This document shows, piece after piece, positions 31,851-39,478 of a stretch of DNA of 54,152 bases. A program made the position numbers and the translations under genes. This stretch comes from Bacillota bacterium (GTDB taxonomy: Bacteria; Bacillota; Bacilli; Paenibacillales; Paenibacillaceae), in contig JAEZCJ010000053.1 in the NCBI GenBank assembly GCA_023433615.1, positions 1 to 54,152 on the forward strand, given 5' to 3'. Position 1 is the stretch's first letter, and every line of letters starts with the position of its first letter. The notes beneath the pieces were generated by a model. The model did no database searches. It was not told the origin of the DNA and saw only the letters and a list, made by a program, of their open reading frames with translations.

Positions 31851-32204
31851 ATGGGCATTCGTATCGCTCGCATGGTTCGTAAGCTCTGGGCAGTCGTGAA
31901 GCTGATCGCTCTGTTCTTCAAGGAGCTGTTCGTCTCCGGCTTCGCCGTCGTCAACCAGATTCTTCGGCCCGGTCTCCGTCATCTTCGTCCCGGCATCTTC
32001 GCCTACCGGACCGAGCTGAAGAGCGATTGGGAGATTACGCTGCTGTCCTGCCTCATCTGCCTGACACCGGGGACATTGACGCTGGAAGTATCGAGAGACG
32101 GCCATATCCTGTATATCCATGCGATGGATATCGGCGATAAGGCTGCCGTGACGGAACAGATTCGCGGCACGTTCGAAAAGGCGATCTTGGAGGTGACCCG
32201 CTAA
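31851..32204 (+). CDS. mrpE: Mrp antiporter subunit E, N-terminally short
   Basis: A 117-residue subunit. The conserved core is present: ELFVSGFAVVNQILRPG, DWEITLLSCLICLTPGTLTL and LYIHAMDIGD. The usual protein is about 158 residues and opens with two hydrophobic helices. Here the product begins MGIRIARMVRKLWAVVKLIA, which corresponds to about residue 40 of B. subtilis MrpE. The mrpD stop lies only one base before the ATG, so the missing part is not upstream in another frame. This is a real N-terminal loss or a lineage-specific short form. It overlaps mrpF by 1 base, and the operon is otherwise intact, so it may still work. Confidence 0.87.
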   Translation: MGIRIARMVRKLWAVVKLIALFFKELFVSGFAVVNQILRPGLRHLRPGIFAYRTELKSDWEITLLSCLICLTPGTLTLEVSRDGHILYIHAMDIGDKAAVTEQIRGTFEKAILEVTR

Positions 32205-32494
32205 TGCAAGTGCTGCTAATCGCCTCGCTGGCCATCCTATCGATCGCCATGATCGGATGCACCTATCGGCTGCTGCGAGGGCCCGCGATGGCGGACCGGA
32301 TCGCCGCGCTCGACATGATCGGGATCCTGCTTCTCTCCATGATCGCGGTGCTCTGCCTCTTATTCCGAACTGCCGTATACTTCGACATTATCCTGCTGAT
32401 CGGGATACTGACGTTTATCGGAACGACAGCCTTTGCGCGCTACATCGAGAGGGGGGACGTCATTGAACGCGGACACGATGGTCAAGATCGGTGA
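32204..32494 (+). CDS. mrpF: Mrp antiporter subunit F
   Basis: A 96-residue subunit with three transmembrane helices. CTYRLLRGPAMADRIAALDMIG is the family signature (RGPt..DRv.aLD), followed by YFDIILLIGILTFIGTTAFARYIE. Its ATG overlaps the mrpE stop (TAATG), and its end overlaps the mrpG start by 32 bases, so translation is coupled along the operon. Confidence 0.93.
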   Translation: MQVLLIASLAILSIAMIGCTYRLLRGPAMADRIAALDMIGILLLSMIAVLCLLFRTAVYFDIILLIGILTFIGTTAFARYIERGDVIERGHDGQDR

Positions 32495-32855
32495 ATACGG
32501 CATCGGAATCGTCGTGTTGTTCGGCGCTCTGCTGAGTGCCGTCAGCGCGTTCGGGCTGATCAAGCTTCCGGATGTCTATCTACGCTCGCATGCTGCGACA
32601 AAGAGCGCGACGCTCGGCGTATTGTTCATTCTGACCGGCGCTTTCCTATACTTCCTGTTCTTCCTCGATCATGTCAGCATCAAGCTGCTGCTCGGGATCG
32701 TCTTCGTCTTCATCACTTCGCCTGTTGCAGGCCATCTGAACGGGAGAGCGGCCTATCGATCCGGCGTCTCCATGTGGAATGGAAGCGTCATGGACGATTT
32801 GAAGGACGTGCTGAAGAAGGAGCGGTCGGAACAGCAACATGAGCGTGGCAAGTAG
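32463..32855 (+). CDS. mrpG: Mrp antiporter subunit G
   Basis: A 130-residue subunit with three transmembrane helices. GALLSAVSAFGLIKLPDVYLRSHAATKSATLG is the family signature (G..R.PD.Y.R.HAa.K..TLG), and ITSPVAGHLNGRAAYRSGV follows. I start at TTG 32463, where GAGGGGGG lies upstream; ATG 32478 is the alternative. It closes the operon mrpAB-C-D-E-F-G. The complex exchanges cytoplasmic Na+ for protons and supports pH and salt tolerance. Confidence 0.91.
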   Translation: MNADTMVKIGEYGIGIVVLFGALLSAVSAFGLIKLPDVYLRSHAATKSATLGVLFILTGAFLYFLFFLDHVSIKLLLGIVFVFITSPVAGHLNGRAAYRSGVSMWNGSVMDDLKDVLKKERSEQQHERGK

Positions 32856-32878
32856 GGACTGTCCATTGGGCCAGCATC

Positions 32879-32952
32879 CGTTGCAGTCCATGCAACGGAA
32901 ACGGCACTTTAGTAGATAACTTGTGGTTTACGTTGCAATCCATGCAATGGAA
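32879..32952 (+). repeat. Two-copy direct repeat with internal palindrome
   Basis: Copies at 32879-32900 and 32931-32952 share CGTTGCARTCCATGCAAYGG and are 52 bases apart. Each contains TTGCA-RTCCA-TGCAA, so each can fold on itself. No copy is seen elsewhere in the window. It looks like an interspersed REP-type element or a tandem protein site between mrpG and katG. Confidence 0.6.
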
Positions 32953-32983
32953 GAGGGGCAGTTCACCTGGTGAACTGCCCCTC
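32953..32983. terminator. Bidirectional terminator between mrpG and katG
   Basis: GAGGGGCAGTTCA (32953-32965) pairs with TGAACTGCCCCTC (32971-32983) around CCTGG. It ends 5 bases from the katG stop, serving both convergent genes. Confidence 0.75.
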
Positions 32984-32987
32984 CTGC

Positions 32988-35171
32988 TTATTTCAGGTCG
33001 AAACGATCGGCGTTCATGACCTTGACCCAAGCCGCCGCGAAGTCGCGGACGAACTTTTCCTTGTTATCCTCTTGCGCATAAACTTCCGCAATGGCGCGCA
33101 GCACGGAGTTCGAGCCGAATACGAGATCGACCTCGGTCGCAGTGCGCACCGCTTCGCCTGTCCTGCGATCGCGTCCCCGGTACACGCCGCCTTCCCCAGG
33201 CGTCCATTGTATGCCCATATCCAGCAGGTTCACGAAGAAATCGTTCGTGAGCGTGCCGACGCGATCCGTGAACACGCCATGCTTCGTGCCGCCGAAGTTG
33301 GCACCCAGCACGCGCATGCCGCCGACCAGCACGGTCATTTCCGGTGCCGTCAGGCCCAGCAGCTGCGCCTTGTCGACCAGCAGCTCCGCCGGACTTACAC
33401 CGAACTGGCGCTTCTGATAGTTGCGGAAGCCGTCAGCGATCGGCTCTAATACCGCGAAGCTCTCGACATCCGTCTGCTCTTGCGCGGCGTCTCCGCGCCC
33501 AGGCGCGAACGGAACCGATATGTCGATGCCCGCTTCACGTGCAGCCTTCTCTACCGCGGCGCTGCCGCCCAGCACGATGAGGTCCGCTAGGCTGATCGGC
33601 TTATCCAGCCCTTGCCGAACTTCTTCGAGGACCGTCAGCACGCGGTTGAGCCGTTCGGGCTCATTCGCCTCCCAATCCTTCTGCGGGGCGAGCCGGATCC
33701 GCGCGCCGTTCGCACCCCCGCGCTTATCGGAGCCGCGGAAGGTGCTGGCCGAGGCCCATGCCGTCGAGACGAGCTCGCTGACCGTGAGTCCGGCGTTCAG
33801 AAGCCTTGCCTTGAGCTGCCCGATCTCCTCATCCGACAGCTCATAGTCCGCTGCAGGTACGGGATCCTGCCAGATCAGCACCTCTTCGGGAACTTCCGGA
33901 CCGAGATATCTGGCGCGCGGCCCCATGTCGCGGTGCGTGAGCTTGAACCATGCGCGAGCGAACGCATCGGCGAATTGTTCCGGATTCTCGTGGTAGCGGC
34001 GAGCGATCTTCTCGTACGCCGGGTCCATGCGCAGCGCCATATCCGCGGTCGTCATCATCGTCGGAACGCGAACGGACGAATCCTCCGCATCCGGCGCCAG
34101 ATGTTCCTCCGCAGGATTGACCGGCTTCCACTGATGCGCGCCTGCCGGACTCTTCGTCAGCTCCCACTCATAACCGAACAGATTATCGAAGAAGCCGTTA
34201 TCCCATTTCGTAGGATTCGAGGTCCAAGCGCCTTCGACGCCGCTCGTGATCGTGTCGCGGCCCTTGCCGGAGCCGTGCGTGCTAAGCCAGCCTAATCCCA
34301 TCGCCTCTACCGAAGCCGCTTCCGGCTCAGGTCCGACAAGCTTGGCATCTCCTGCGCCGTGCGCCTTGCCGAACGTGTGGCCGCCGGCGATGAGCGCAAC
34401 GGTCTCTTCATCGTCCATCGCCATCCGCCGGAACGTCTCGCGGATGTCGCGTGCGCTTGCAAGCGGATCCGGATTGCCGTTCGGTCCCTCCGGATTCACG
34501 TAGATCAAGCCCATCTGAACGGCAGCTAACGGATTCTCCAGCTCGCGGTCGCCCGTGTAGCGTGTATCGCCAAGCCATTCCTTTTCCCCGCCCCAGTAAA
34601 TATCCTCTTCCGGATGCCAGACGTCCGCGCGCCCGCCGGCGAAGCCGAACGTCTTGCCTCCCATCGATTCAATCGCCACGTTGCCGGTTAAGATGAACAA
34701 GTCGGCCCAAGAGATTTTGTTGCCGTACTTCTGTTTAATCGGCCACAGCAATCGGCGAGCCTTGTCGAGATTGCCGTTATCCGGCCAGCTGTTAAGCGGC
34801 GCGAACCGCTGCGAGCCGCTGCCGGCGCCGCCACGGCCGTCGCCCGTCCGGTACGTGCCGGCGGAATGCCAGGCCATGCGGATGAATAACGGACCGTAAT
34901 GCCCATAGTCGGACGGCCACCAGTCTTGACTTTCGGTCATGATTTGGCGAAGATCTTCTTTAAGTGCCTCATAGTCCAATTTGTTGAATTCGGCTGCGTA
35001 ATCGAAGCTCTCGCCCATCGGGTTCGATTTGCGATCATGCTGATGCAGAATGTTCAAGTTCAGCTGATTCGGCCACCAATCCTTATTAACCGTTTGGCTG
35101 GGCTTATGGCTCGCTGCGCTGCCGTGATGGAACGGGCATTGTCCGGTCGTACCTGTCGTATGATTATCCAT
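32988..35171 (-). CDS. katG: Catalase-peroxidase
   Basis: A 727-residue cytoplasmic haem enzyme that breaks down hydrogen peroxide and also has peroxidase activity. The N-terminal domain holds the distal site R98-x-x-W101-H102 in FIRMAWHSAGTYRTGDGRGG, LIYVNPEGPNG with the adduct Tyr, and RRMAM with the adduct Met, so the Met-Tyr-Trp cross-link can form. The proximal His is in ALIAGGHTFGKAHGAG. The C-terminal half is the inactive duplicate typical of KatG. Length is normal. It has a GGAGGAG site and its own promoter, with a PerR-like box over the start of transcription, so peroxide or iron control is expected. Confidence 0.96.
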   Translation of the reverse strand: MDNHTTGTTGQCPFHHGSAASHKPSQTVNKDWWPNQLNLNILHQHDRKSNPMGESFDYAAEFNKLDYEALKEDLRQIMTESQDWWPSDYGHYGPLFIRMAWHSAGTYRTGDGRGGAGSGSQRFAPLNSWPDNGNLDKARRLLWPIKQKYGNKISWADLFILTGNVAIESMGGKTFGFAGGRADVWHPEEDIYWGGEKEWLGDTRYTGDRELENPLAAVQMGLIYVNPEGPNGNPDPLASARDIRETFRRMAMDDEETVALIAGGHTFGKAHGAGDAKLVGPEPEAASVEAMGLGWLSTHGSGKGRDTITSGVEGAWTSNPTKWDNGFFDNLFGYEWELTKSPAGAHQWKPVNPAEEHLAPDAEDSSVRVPTMMTTADMALRMDPAYEKIARRYHENPEQFADAFARAWFKLTHRDMGPRARYLGPEVPEEVLIWQDPVPAADYELSDEEIGQLKARLLNAGLTVSELVSTAWASASTFRGSDKRGGANGARIRLAPQKDWEANEPERLNRVLTVLEEVRQGLDKPISLADLIVLGGSAAVEKAAREAGIDISVPFAPGRGDAAQEQTDVESFAVLEPIADGFRNYQKRQFGVSPAELLVDKAQLLGLTAPEMTVLVGGMRVLGANFGGTKHGVFTDRVGTLTNDFFVNLLDMGIQWTPGEGGVYRGRDRRTGEAVRTATEVDLVFGSNSVLRAIAEVYAQEDNKEKFVRDFAAAWVKVMNADRFDLK

Positions 35172-35205
35172 ATTTGCTCCTCCTAGATTTATAATAAGTT
35201 CTTAA

Positions 35206-35253
35206 TGATAATTATTATAAATAAGTTATAGCTTGTTTTCGATCGCAAATCAA
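35206..35253 (-). promoter_or_regulatory. katG promoter with PerR-like box
   Basis: On the minus strand TTGATT (35248-35253), 17 bases, then TATAAC (35225-35230). Just downstream, TTATAATAATTATCA (35206-35220) matches the PerR box TTATAATnATTATAA at all but the last-but-one position pair, and it covers the expected transcript start. It also resembles a Fur box, so PerR is favoured by the target gene rather than by sequence alone. Confidence 0.7.
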
Positions 35254-35291
35254 TGGTTATTGCTTCCAATTGACCGGGTACTGCCCCATTC

Positions 35292-35322
35292 ATTCTATTC
35301 ACCATCATGGCTGCAATAGAAT
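35292..35322 (+). promoter_or_regulatory. Inverted repeat upstream of the lipoprotein gene
   Basis: ATTCTATT (35292-35299) and AATAGAAT (35315-35322) form an 8 bp inverted repeat with a 15-base gap, 52 bases before the GTG. TTGACC at 35270-35275 may be a -35. An operator or leader hairpin is possible. Confidence 0.35.
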
Positions 35323-35373
35323 CGTAGAACGGGCGGCGAATAGCAATCGTAAATCGCGAGAGGAGAACCTATA

Positions 35374-35865
35374 GTGAAGAGGATTGTATACATCGGTTTA
35401 TTGGCCGGCTCGCTGCTCCTGTACGGCTGTGCTTCGGATACGGTAACGCAAGAGGAAGATCTCTATCGCTATCACAATTCTTATGTAGGTGACAACGGTG
35501 CGGTCGGCAATATTACGCGGCAACTGCCGAATCCGACCGGCGAGCAGATGAGCGGACTCGAACTGCAGACGACAGAAGAGCCATATGGCATCATCGTTCA
35601 TTACGCTCAAGCGAAAATTAGCGATGAGCCCGAATCGGATTACAGAGAGCTCGCGCTCTTCAATGCCACCTATGTCCTTGCCTTGGTGCATAATGCGGAT
35701 TGGGTCACATTCAACTTCGTCGACCAAACCTTCACCGTAACAAGAGAGAAATTGCAGAACTTGTATCAGAAAGACATCCGGGATTTTCGGAACGAAGAAG
35801 AACTAAGCCGTTACATTCAATCCTTCCTCGCCGATGAGAGTAAGGTGGCTGCATTCTTCGACTAA
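35374..35865 (+). CDS. DUF4825 lipoprotein
   Basis: A 163-residue lipoprotein. The signal peptide MKRIVYIGLLAGSLLLYGC ends in a lipobox (LYGC), so the mature protein is lipid-linked on the outer face of the membrane. The mature part opens with DLYRYHNSYVGDNGAVGNI, the mark of DUF4825 domains, and ends in a helical region. DUF4825 is often found in BlaR1-like or anti-sigma-like proteins, but its job is unknown. Translation starts at GTG 35374, preceded by AGAGGAG. It stands alone. Confidence 0.75.
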   Translation: MKRIVYIGLLAGSLLLYGCASDTVTQEEDLYRYHNSYVGDNGAVGNITRQLPNPTGEQMSGLELQTTEEPYGIIVHYAQAKISDEPESDYRELALFNATYVLALVHNADWVTFNFVDQTFTVTREKLQNLYQKDIRDFRNEEELSRYIQSFLADESKVAAFFD

Positions 35866-35903
35866 GCAAGCTGATCGGGCAAGAACGACGAACGCAGGCC
35901 GCC

Positions 35904-36797
35904 TTATGCGCGGTCTGTTCTGCTAGATGCAGCGCGATCGATGAACAACGTCGAATTCATGACCAGCGTGTCGTCAGGCGAGGTACAAGACAGCATTCTC
36001 CACCCGCGCTCCATCAGCTCCGACTCATCGATCGCTTCATACATGACCTGTTTGATCCCTGCAGCCGTACGAACGGCCGCTAACGGAGCCGGGGAAGTGA
36101 GCCGAATGCGTTCCAGCACCGCTGCCTTATTGTCAACGAGGCTTGCTACGAACACCTGGTTATAGGCGCTGTAATCGAACGCCGCTCCATCCACCAATAG
36201 GACCCGCACTTTATTCGCCAGCTCCATGCGCTCGAGCAACGCCCTTGATGCTCGATATGCCGCGGGATCGATCTCGAGACAGATGACCTCCACACGCCCT
36301 AACAGATGCAGAAGAATCGGACTGAGCGGCATCGGTCCGCTGCCGACGAATACGACCGTAGTCCGATCTGCCTGATCAAGCTCCGTTAAGCGGCGAAGCA
36401 TAGACAACTCCTCGCTAACCAGGTTTATGTAGGCATTCCAATAAGGCAGCCCCCTGACGATATCCATCACAGGATCGGGGGATACGCATAATTGGTGCGA
36501 GTCGCTCATCTCGACCAGGAATTCGGCTTCCGATAATTTCCGTTGAAGATCGCGTCGATGCTTACGAACGTATTCATCGCCTAGAACGGACAGAACCTCT
36601 TCAGGCAGCAGAGAAGATCGCAGTTGGAGCGAGAGCCGTCTAATGAGGCTCGCAGCCCTATGATTCGCAGGGGACAGATCCGCTTCCGCATGCAGAAGCT
36701 CGTTCGTCTCGCGTATGCAAGCGATAAGATCGCGAGCGGCTCGCGTTCTCGGCCATTCGTCAGCTAGTAAGACAGTGCCTGCGCTTTCAACCTCCAT
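35904..36797 (-). CDS. Nicotianamine-synthase-like protein, orphan
   Basis: A 297-residue soluble protein. The SAM-binding core VVFVGSGPMPLSPILL is the hallmark of nicotianamine synthases, followed by ICLEIDPAAYRASRALLERM and NQVFVASLVDNKAAVLERI in the expected order. The end AAVRTAAGIKQVMYE also fits. The helical N-terminal part, with LPYWNAYINLVSEELSML, matches the plant and archaeal family better than the short bacterial CntL. These enzymes join aminobutyrate units from SAM to make metal chelators. No opine dehydrogenase (CntM) or metal transporter is beside it, so the product is uncertain. AAGGAGG precedes the ATG by 8 bases. A 16-base palindrome and a 38-base palindrome lie upstream. Confidence 0.78.
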   Translation of the reverse strand: MEVESAGTVLLADEWPRTRAARDLIACIRETNELLHAEADLSPANHRAASLIRRLSLQLRSSLLPEEVLSVLGDEYVRKHRRDLQRKLSEAEFLVEMSDSHQLCVSPDPVMDIVRGLPYWNAYINLVSEELSMLRRLTELDQADRTTVVFVGSGPMPLSPILLHLLGRVEVICLEIDPAAYRASRALLERMELANKVRVLLVDGAAFDYSAYNQVFVASLVDNKAAVLERIRLTSPAPLAAVRTAAGIKQVMYEAIDESELMERGWRMLSCTSPDDTLVMNSTLFIDRAASSRTDRA

Positions 36798-36856
36798 TTA
36801 CTCTTCCTCCTTCGTGCCACGCCGGGCCTCCTCTTCAAAATATATTCATGTGCACA

Positions 36857-36872
36857 ATAGGATTAGTCCTAT
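36857..36872 (-). promoter_or_regulatory. Palindrome upstream of the nicotianamine-synthase-like gene
   Basis: ATAGGA-TTAG-TCCTAT is a perfect 16-base palindrome 60 bases before the start codon. Its shape resembles sites of DtxR/MntR or Fur/Zur-type metal regulators but matches none of the consensus sequences I know. Confidence 0.4.
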
Positions 36873-36908
36873 CATTCGTATACAGCGGGCTGCAGTCGCA
36901 AGAACGCA

Positions 36909-36964
36909 ACAGCGACACCTTCCTGCCGGCAGGATGGTGTCGCTGTCTTGTCTCGCGGTATAAT
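36909..36964 (+). promoter_or_regulatory. 38-base palindrome followed by a -10 box
   Basis: ACAGCGACACC, T, TCCTGCCGGCAGGA, T, GGTGTCGCTGT: the whole segment 36909-36946 is self-complementary except for one T-T pair. TATAAT follows at 36959-36964 and would drive the patatin gene, so the palindrome lies where a -35 or operator would be. It is between divergent genes, so it is not an ordinary terminator. Confidence 0.5.
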
Positions 36965-37023
36965 ACTCTTGATTCCCTATAGCGAATCGACCTTGCAATG
37001 GATTGAAGAGGAGGCTCGGCAAC

Positions 37024-38217
37024 ATGAATGCAGCGAATTCCGGCAAGCTGGCGCTGGCGCTTGAAGGCGGCGGCGCCAAAGGCGCTTACCATATGGGCGT
37101 GGCGAGAGCCTATCTGGAAGCCGGCAGATCCTTCGACGCCATAGCCGGCACCTCGATCGGCGCCTTGAACGGAGCCGTCATCGCGCAAGGCGATTTCGAG
37201 ACCGGGTATCAAGCGTGGGAACGGCTCGACGCCCGAATCGTCTTCGACATGAGCGACGAAGAGTACCGGCTGCTGATGCGGCGCAAGCTCGACTCGACCG
37301 CTCTGCGATACTTGGTCGCGAGCACGAAGCGGCTAATCGCGAGCAGAGGCATCGACACGCGCAAGATGCGCCGGTTCATCGAATCCCTCATCGATGAAGC
37401 CAAGCTGCGGGCATCCTCCGTCGACTTCGGCCTCGTAACGGTCTCCCTGACCGATCGTGCGCCGCTCGAGCTGTACAAGGCAGACATCCCGCAGGGCCGT
37501 ATGTTGGATTATCTCATGGCCAGCGCTTCCTTCCCGGGCTTCCAGACGACCTTCATCGACGACAAAGCTTACATCGACGGCGGCCTGTACGATAATTGCC
37601 CCATCAACATGCTCGCGCTTCGAGGCTACACGAGCATCGTCGCGGTTCGCACGTTCGCGCTCGGCAGGAGGCGGAGGATCCGCTATCCCGGCCTCTCGGT
37701 TACGACGATCTCGCCCTCCGAGCCGTTAGGCGGCATCATGAGCTTCTACCCCGACGAAATACGCCGGGCCATGAGCATGGGCTATTACGATGCGCTACGG
37801 CAGCTGCGGAGCTTACACGGCCGCACTTACTGCGTCGACCTCGGCGGCTTAACCGAGGAGGCATGCGACGAGATGCTGGCTTCGCTGCCCGAGGCCAAGC
37901 TGCATGCGCTCGGGCGCATGCTCGGCGCCAGCGGCATTCCTGGCCGGGATCTGTGGAGCAAGGTCATCGTGCCGAGGCTGTCCGCCAGCATGCGCCTCCC
38001 GGCTGATGCCTCTTCCATTACCTTCGTCGTCGGCTTGACGGAGGCGCTGGCTTCTGCCAAGGGTATCGATAAATATGCCCTCCACCGTTTTCCAGATTGG
38101 GTGCTCGCCGCCATTAGCGGCCCTCTCAAGAATACCCGCAGCCTCAGCTTCCGCCAGGTAGAGCTCTGCATGGCCGCGCAGCGGATTCTGGAGAGCATTC
38201 GGCTGCCGATCAGCTAG
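37024..38217 (+). CDS. Patatin-like phospholipase
   Basis: A 397-residue cytoplasmic protein of the patatin/RssA group. The N-terminal domain has the oxyanion loop LALEGGGAKGAYHMG, the nucleophile elbow GTSIG (Ser44) and the dyad motif YIDGGLYDNCP (Asp185), so the Ser-Asp dyad is intact. This predicts a lipid acyl hydrolase. The C-terminal 170 residues are helical and lack other known domains. GAGGAGG lies before ATG 37024. The stop codon overlaps the stop of the convergent quinone reductase gene (TAG on each strand within CTAG). Its substrate is unknown. Confidence 0.9.
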   Translation: MNAANSGKLALALEGGGAKGAYHMGVARAYLEAGRSFDAIAGTSIGALNGAVIAQGDFETGYQAWERLDARIVFDMSDEEYRLLMRRKLDSTALRYLVASTKRLIASRGIDTRKMRRFIESLIDEAKLRASSVDFGLVTVSLTDRAPLELYKADIPQGRMLDYLMASASFPGFQTTFIDDKAYIDGGLYDNCPINMLALRGYTSIVAVRTFALGRRRRIRYPGLSVTTISPSEPLGGIMSFYPDEIRRAMSMGYYDALRQLRSLHGRTYCVDLGGLTEEACDEMLASLPEAKLHALGRMLGASGIPGRDLWSKVIVPRLSASMRLPADASSITFVVGLTEALASAKGIDKYALHRFPDWVLAAISGPLKNTRSLSFRQVELCMAAQRILESIRLPIS

Positions 38218-38756
38218 ATTCGCGACGCAACGGGATGCCCGGCGTTGACGTAACGAATGTATGCTTCCTGACTGTTCCTAAGCTGGGTATCCGTCACATT
38301 CGATGTGTCGTTGATCGTAAAATGGGGCATATATCGGGCATCGATATAGCTAACCAATGCTTGAATGGGCTTGAGCAATTCGTTAAGCGTGAATCGGTTC
38401 AAGCCGGACGGCTGGTAGGAATCAGCCGAGCCGTAAGTGGATACGGCAATCCCGATCTCTTTGCCCTTCATCTTGTCACCGCCGGGGCCGTAAGCCCAGC
38501 CGTACTGCAATACGTCGTCGAACCACCGCTTCAGCAGCGGAGGCGTGCTGTACCAGTAGAAGGGGTACTGGAAGATGACACGGTCATGTGCCTCCAACAG
38601 CGCTTGTTCCCTCGCGACATCGATCGCCTCGTCGGGATAAGCCCGATAGAGCTCGTGTATGGTGATATCGCTTTGTTCGTTAAGTGCCTCCAGCCATGCT
38701 CTATTGACTCGGGACTGGGAAATATTCGGATGCGTTACGATAACCAATGCCTTCAA
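38214..38756 (-). CDS. NAD(P)H-dependent quinone reductase, flavodoxin-like fold
   Basis: A 180-residue flavoprotein of the KefF/MdaB/YwrO type. It has ALVIVTHPNISQSRVNRAWL for the FMN or FAD phosphate, IFQYPFYWYSTPPLLKRWFDDVL, and GIAVSTYGSADSY for the isoalloxazine ring. Such enzymes reduce quinones by two electrons and protect against electrophiles. Translation starts at TTG 38754-38756, 10 bases after GAGGAG. The HxlR regulator lies upstream in the same direction, with CTTACG-CTAC-CGTAAG between them, so HxlR control is likely. Quinone stress control of such genes by HxlR-type YodB/CatR is known from B. subtilis. Confidence 0.88.
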   Translation of the reverse strand: MKALVIVTHPNISQSRVNRAWLEALNEQSDITIHELYRAYPDEAIDVAREQALLEAHDRVIFQYPFYWYSTPPLLKRWFDDVLQYGWAYGPGGDKMKGKEIGIAVSTYGSADSYQPSGLNRFTLNELLKPIQALVSYIDARYMPHFTINDTSNVTDTQLRNSQEAYIRYVNAGHPVASRI

Positions 38757-38897
38757 CCTGCAATCACTCCTCTTATTCGATAATGTTACGGAGCCGAAGA
38801 CTCCTCCTCCCTCTGTCCTCCTTTCTTCTTCATGACTTACACCCGTATCTTACCCAATTCACTCACTTTAAGTAAGTACGCACTTTTTCGTGGAATA

Positions 38898-38913
38898 CTT
38901 ACGCTACCGTAAG
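38898..38913 (-). promoter_or_regulatory. Candidate HxlR operator before the quinone reductase gene
   Basis: CTTACG-CTAC-CGTAAG is a perfect 16-base palindrome. TAAGTA (38870-38876) and TACTTA (38896-38901) around it add a second, wider pairing. It lies about 140 bases before the TTG start. Confidence 0.5.
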
Positions 38914-38939
38914 CAATCTTGCTCCTATAGACATGCAAA

Positions 38940-38975
38940 AGGCACCTCGCGTCATGCGTCAGACGCGGGGTGCCT
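38940..38975 (-). terminator. Terminator of the HxlR gene
   Basis: A 14 bp stem (AGGCACCTCGCGTC with its near-complement, one G-U pair) around an 8-base loop is followed on the minus strand by TTTTGC. Confidence 0.75.
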
Positions 38976-39026
38976 CTTAACGATACGCAATTATTGCGGG
39001 TACACAACTGAATAAGCGAGACTGCT

Positions 39027-39410
39027 CTAGGATGAGTGCTGGGAGGATTGATTGGACGGATTCTCCTCCTGAAATCGCTTGCCCCACTCTTCCAAGGACG
39101 TTATTGCCGGCCGAAGCGCTTCCCCGAGCTCCGTTAATTCATACTCCACCTTCGGCGGGACGACCGGGAACACTTCTCTGCTAATCAGCCCCGCTTCCTC
39201 CAATTCGCGCAGCTGCTCGGTCAGCATCTTATGATTGACTTCAGGGATCAATTTCTTGAGTTCGCCGTAGCGCTTCTTCCCGGACAGCAGCTTGCACAGG
39301 ATGGACGTCTTCCAGCGTCCGGACAACAACGCTACGGAGAGATCGATCGGACATTGGTACGACTTCCCGTTGAATACGTAAGCGGTCTCTCTCATGATTG
39401 CGATGGTCAT
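39027..39410 (-). CDS. HxlR-family transcriptional regulator
   Basis: A 127-residue winged-helix regulator. CPIDLSVALLSGRWKTSILCKLL is the HxlR (DUF24) signature with its Cys before the first helix, followed by RYGELKKLIPEVNHKMLTEQLRELEEAGLI for the recognition part. The conserved N-terminal Cys is the residue that senses quinones and diamide in YodB, CatR and HypR. I start at ATG 39408-39410 with AAAGGA upstream. It is divergent from an MFS pump and lies upstream of a quinone reductase, with palindromic sites on both sides, so it probably represses both in response to electrophiles. Confidence 0.9.
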   Translation of the reverse strand: MTIAIMRETAYVFNGKSYQCPIDLSVALLSGRWKTSILCKLLSGKKRYGELKKLIPEVNHKMLTEQLRELEEAGLISREVFPVVPPKVEYELTELGEALRPAITSLEEWGKRFQEENPSNQSSQHSS

Positions 39411-39478
39411 CACTTTCCTTTCGGTTCGTATGGAACGAAAAAGTGCATTCTTCCTTCCTTTCAATCTATTAGGTATGC

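Noticed and set aside
36783..36817. Overlapping leader frame starting at GTG 36817 before the nicotianamine-synthase-like gene
   Set aside because: Only 18 codons, basic and low-complexity because it covers the ribosome site itself; no sign of conservation can be judged here.
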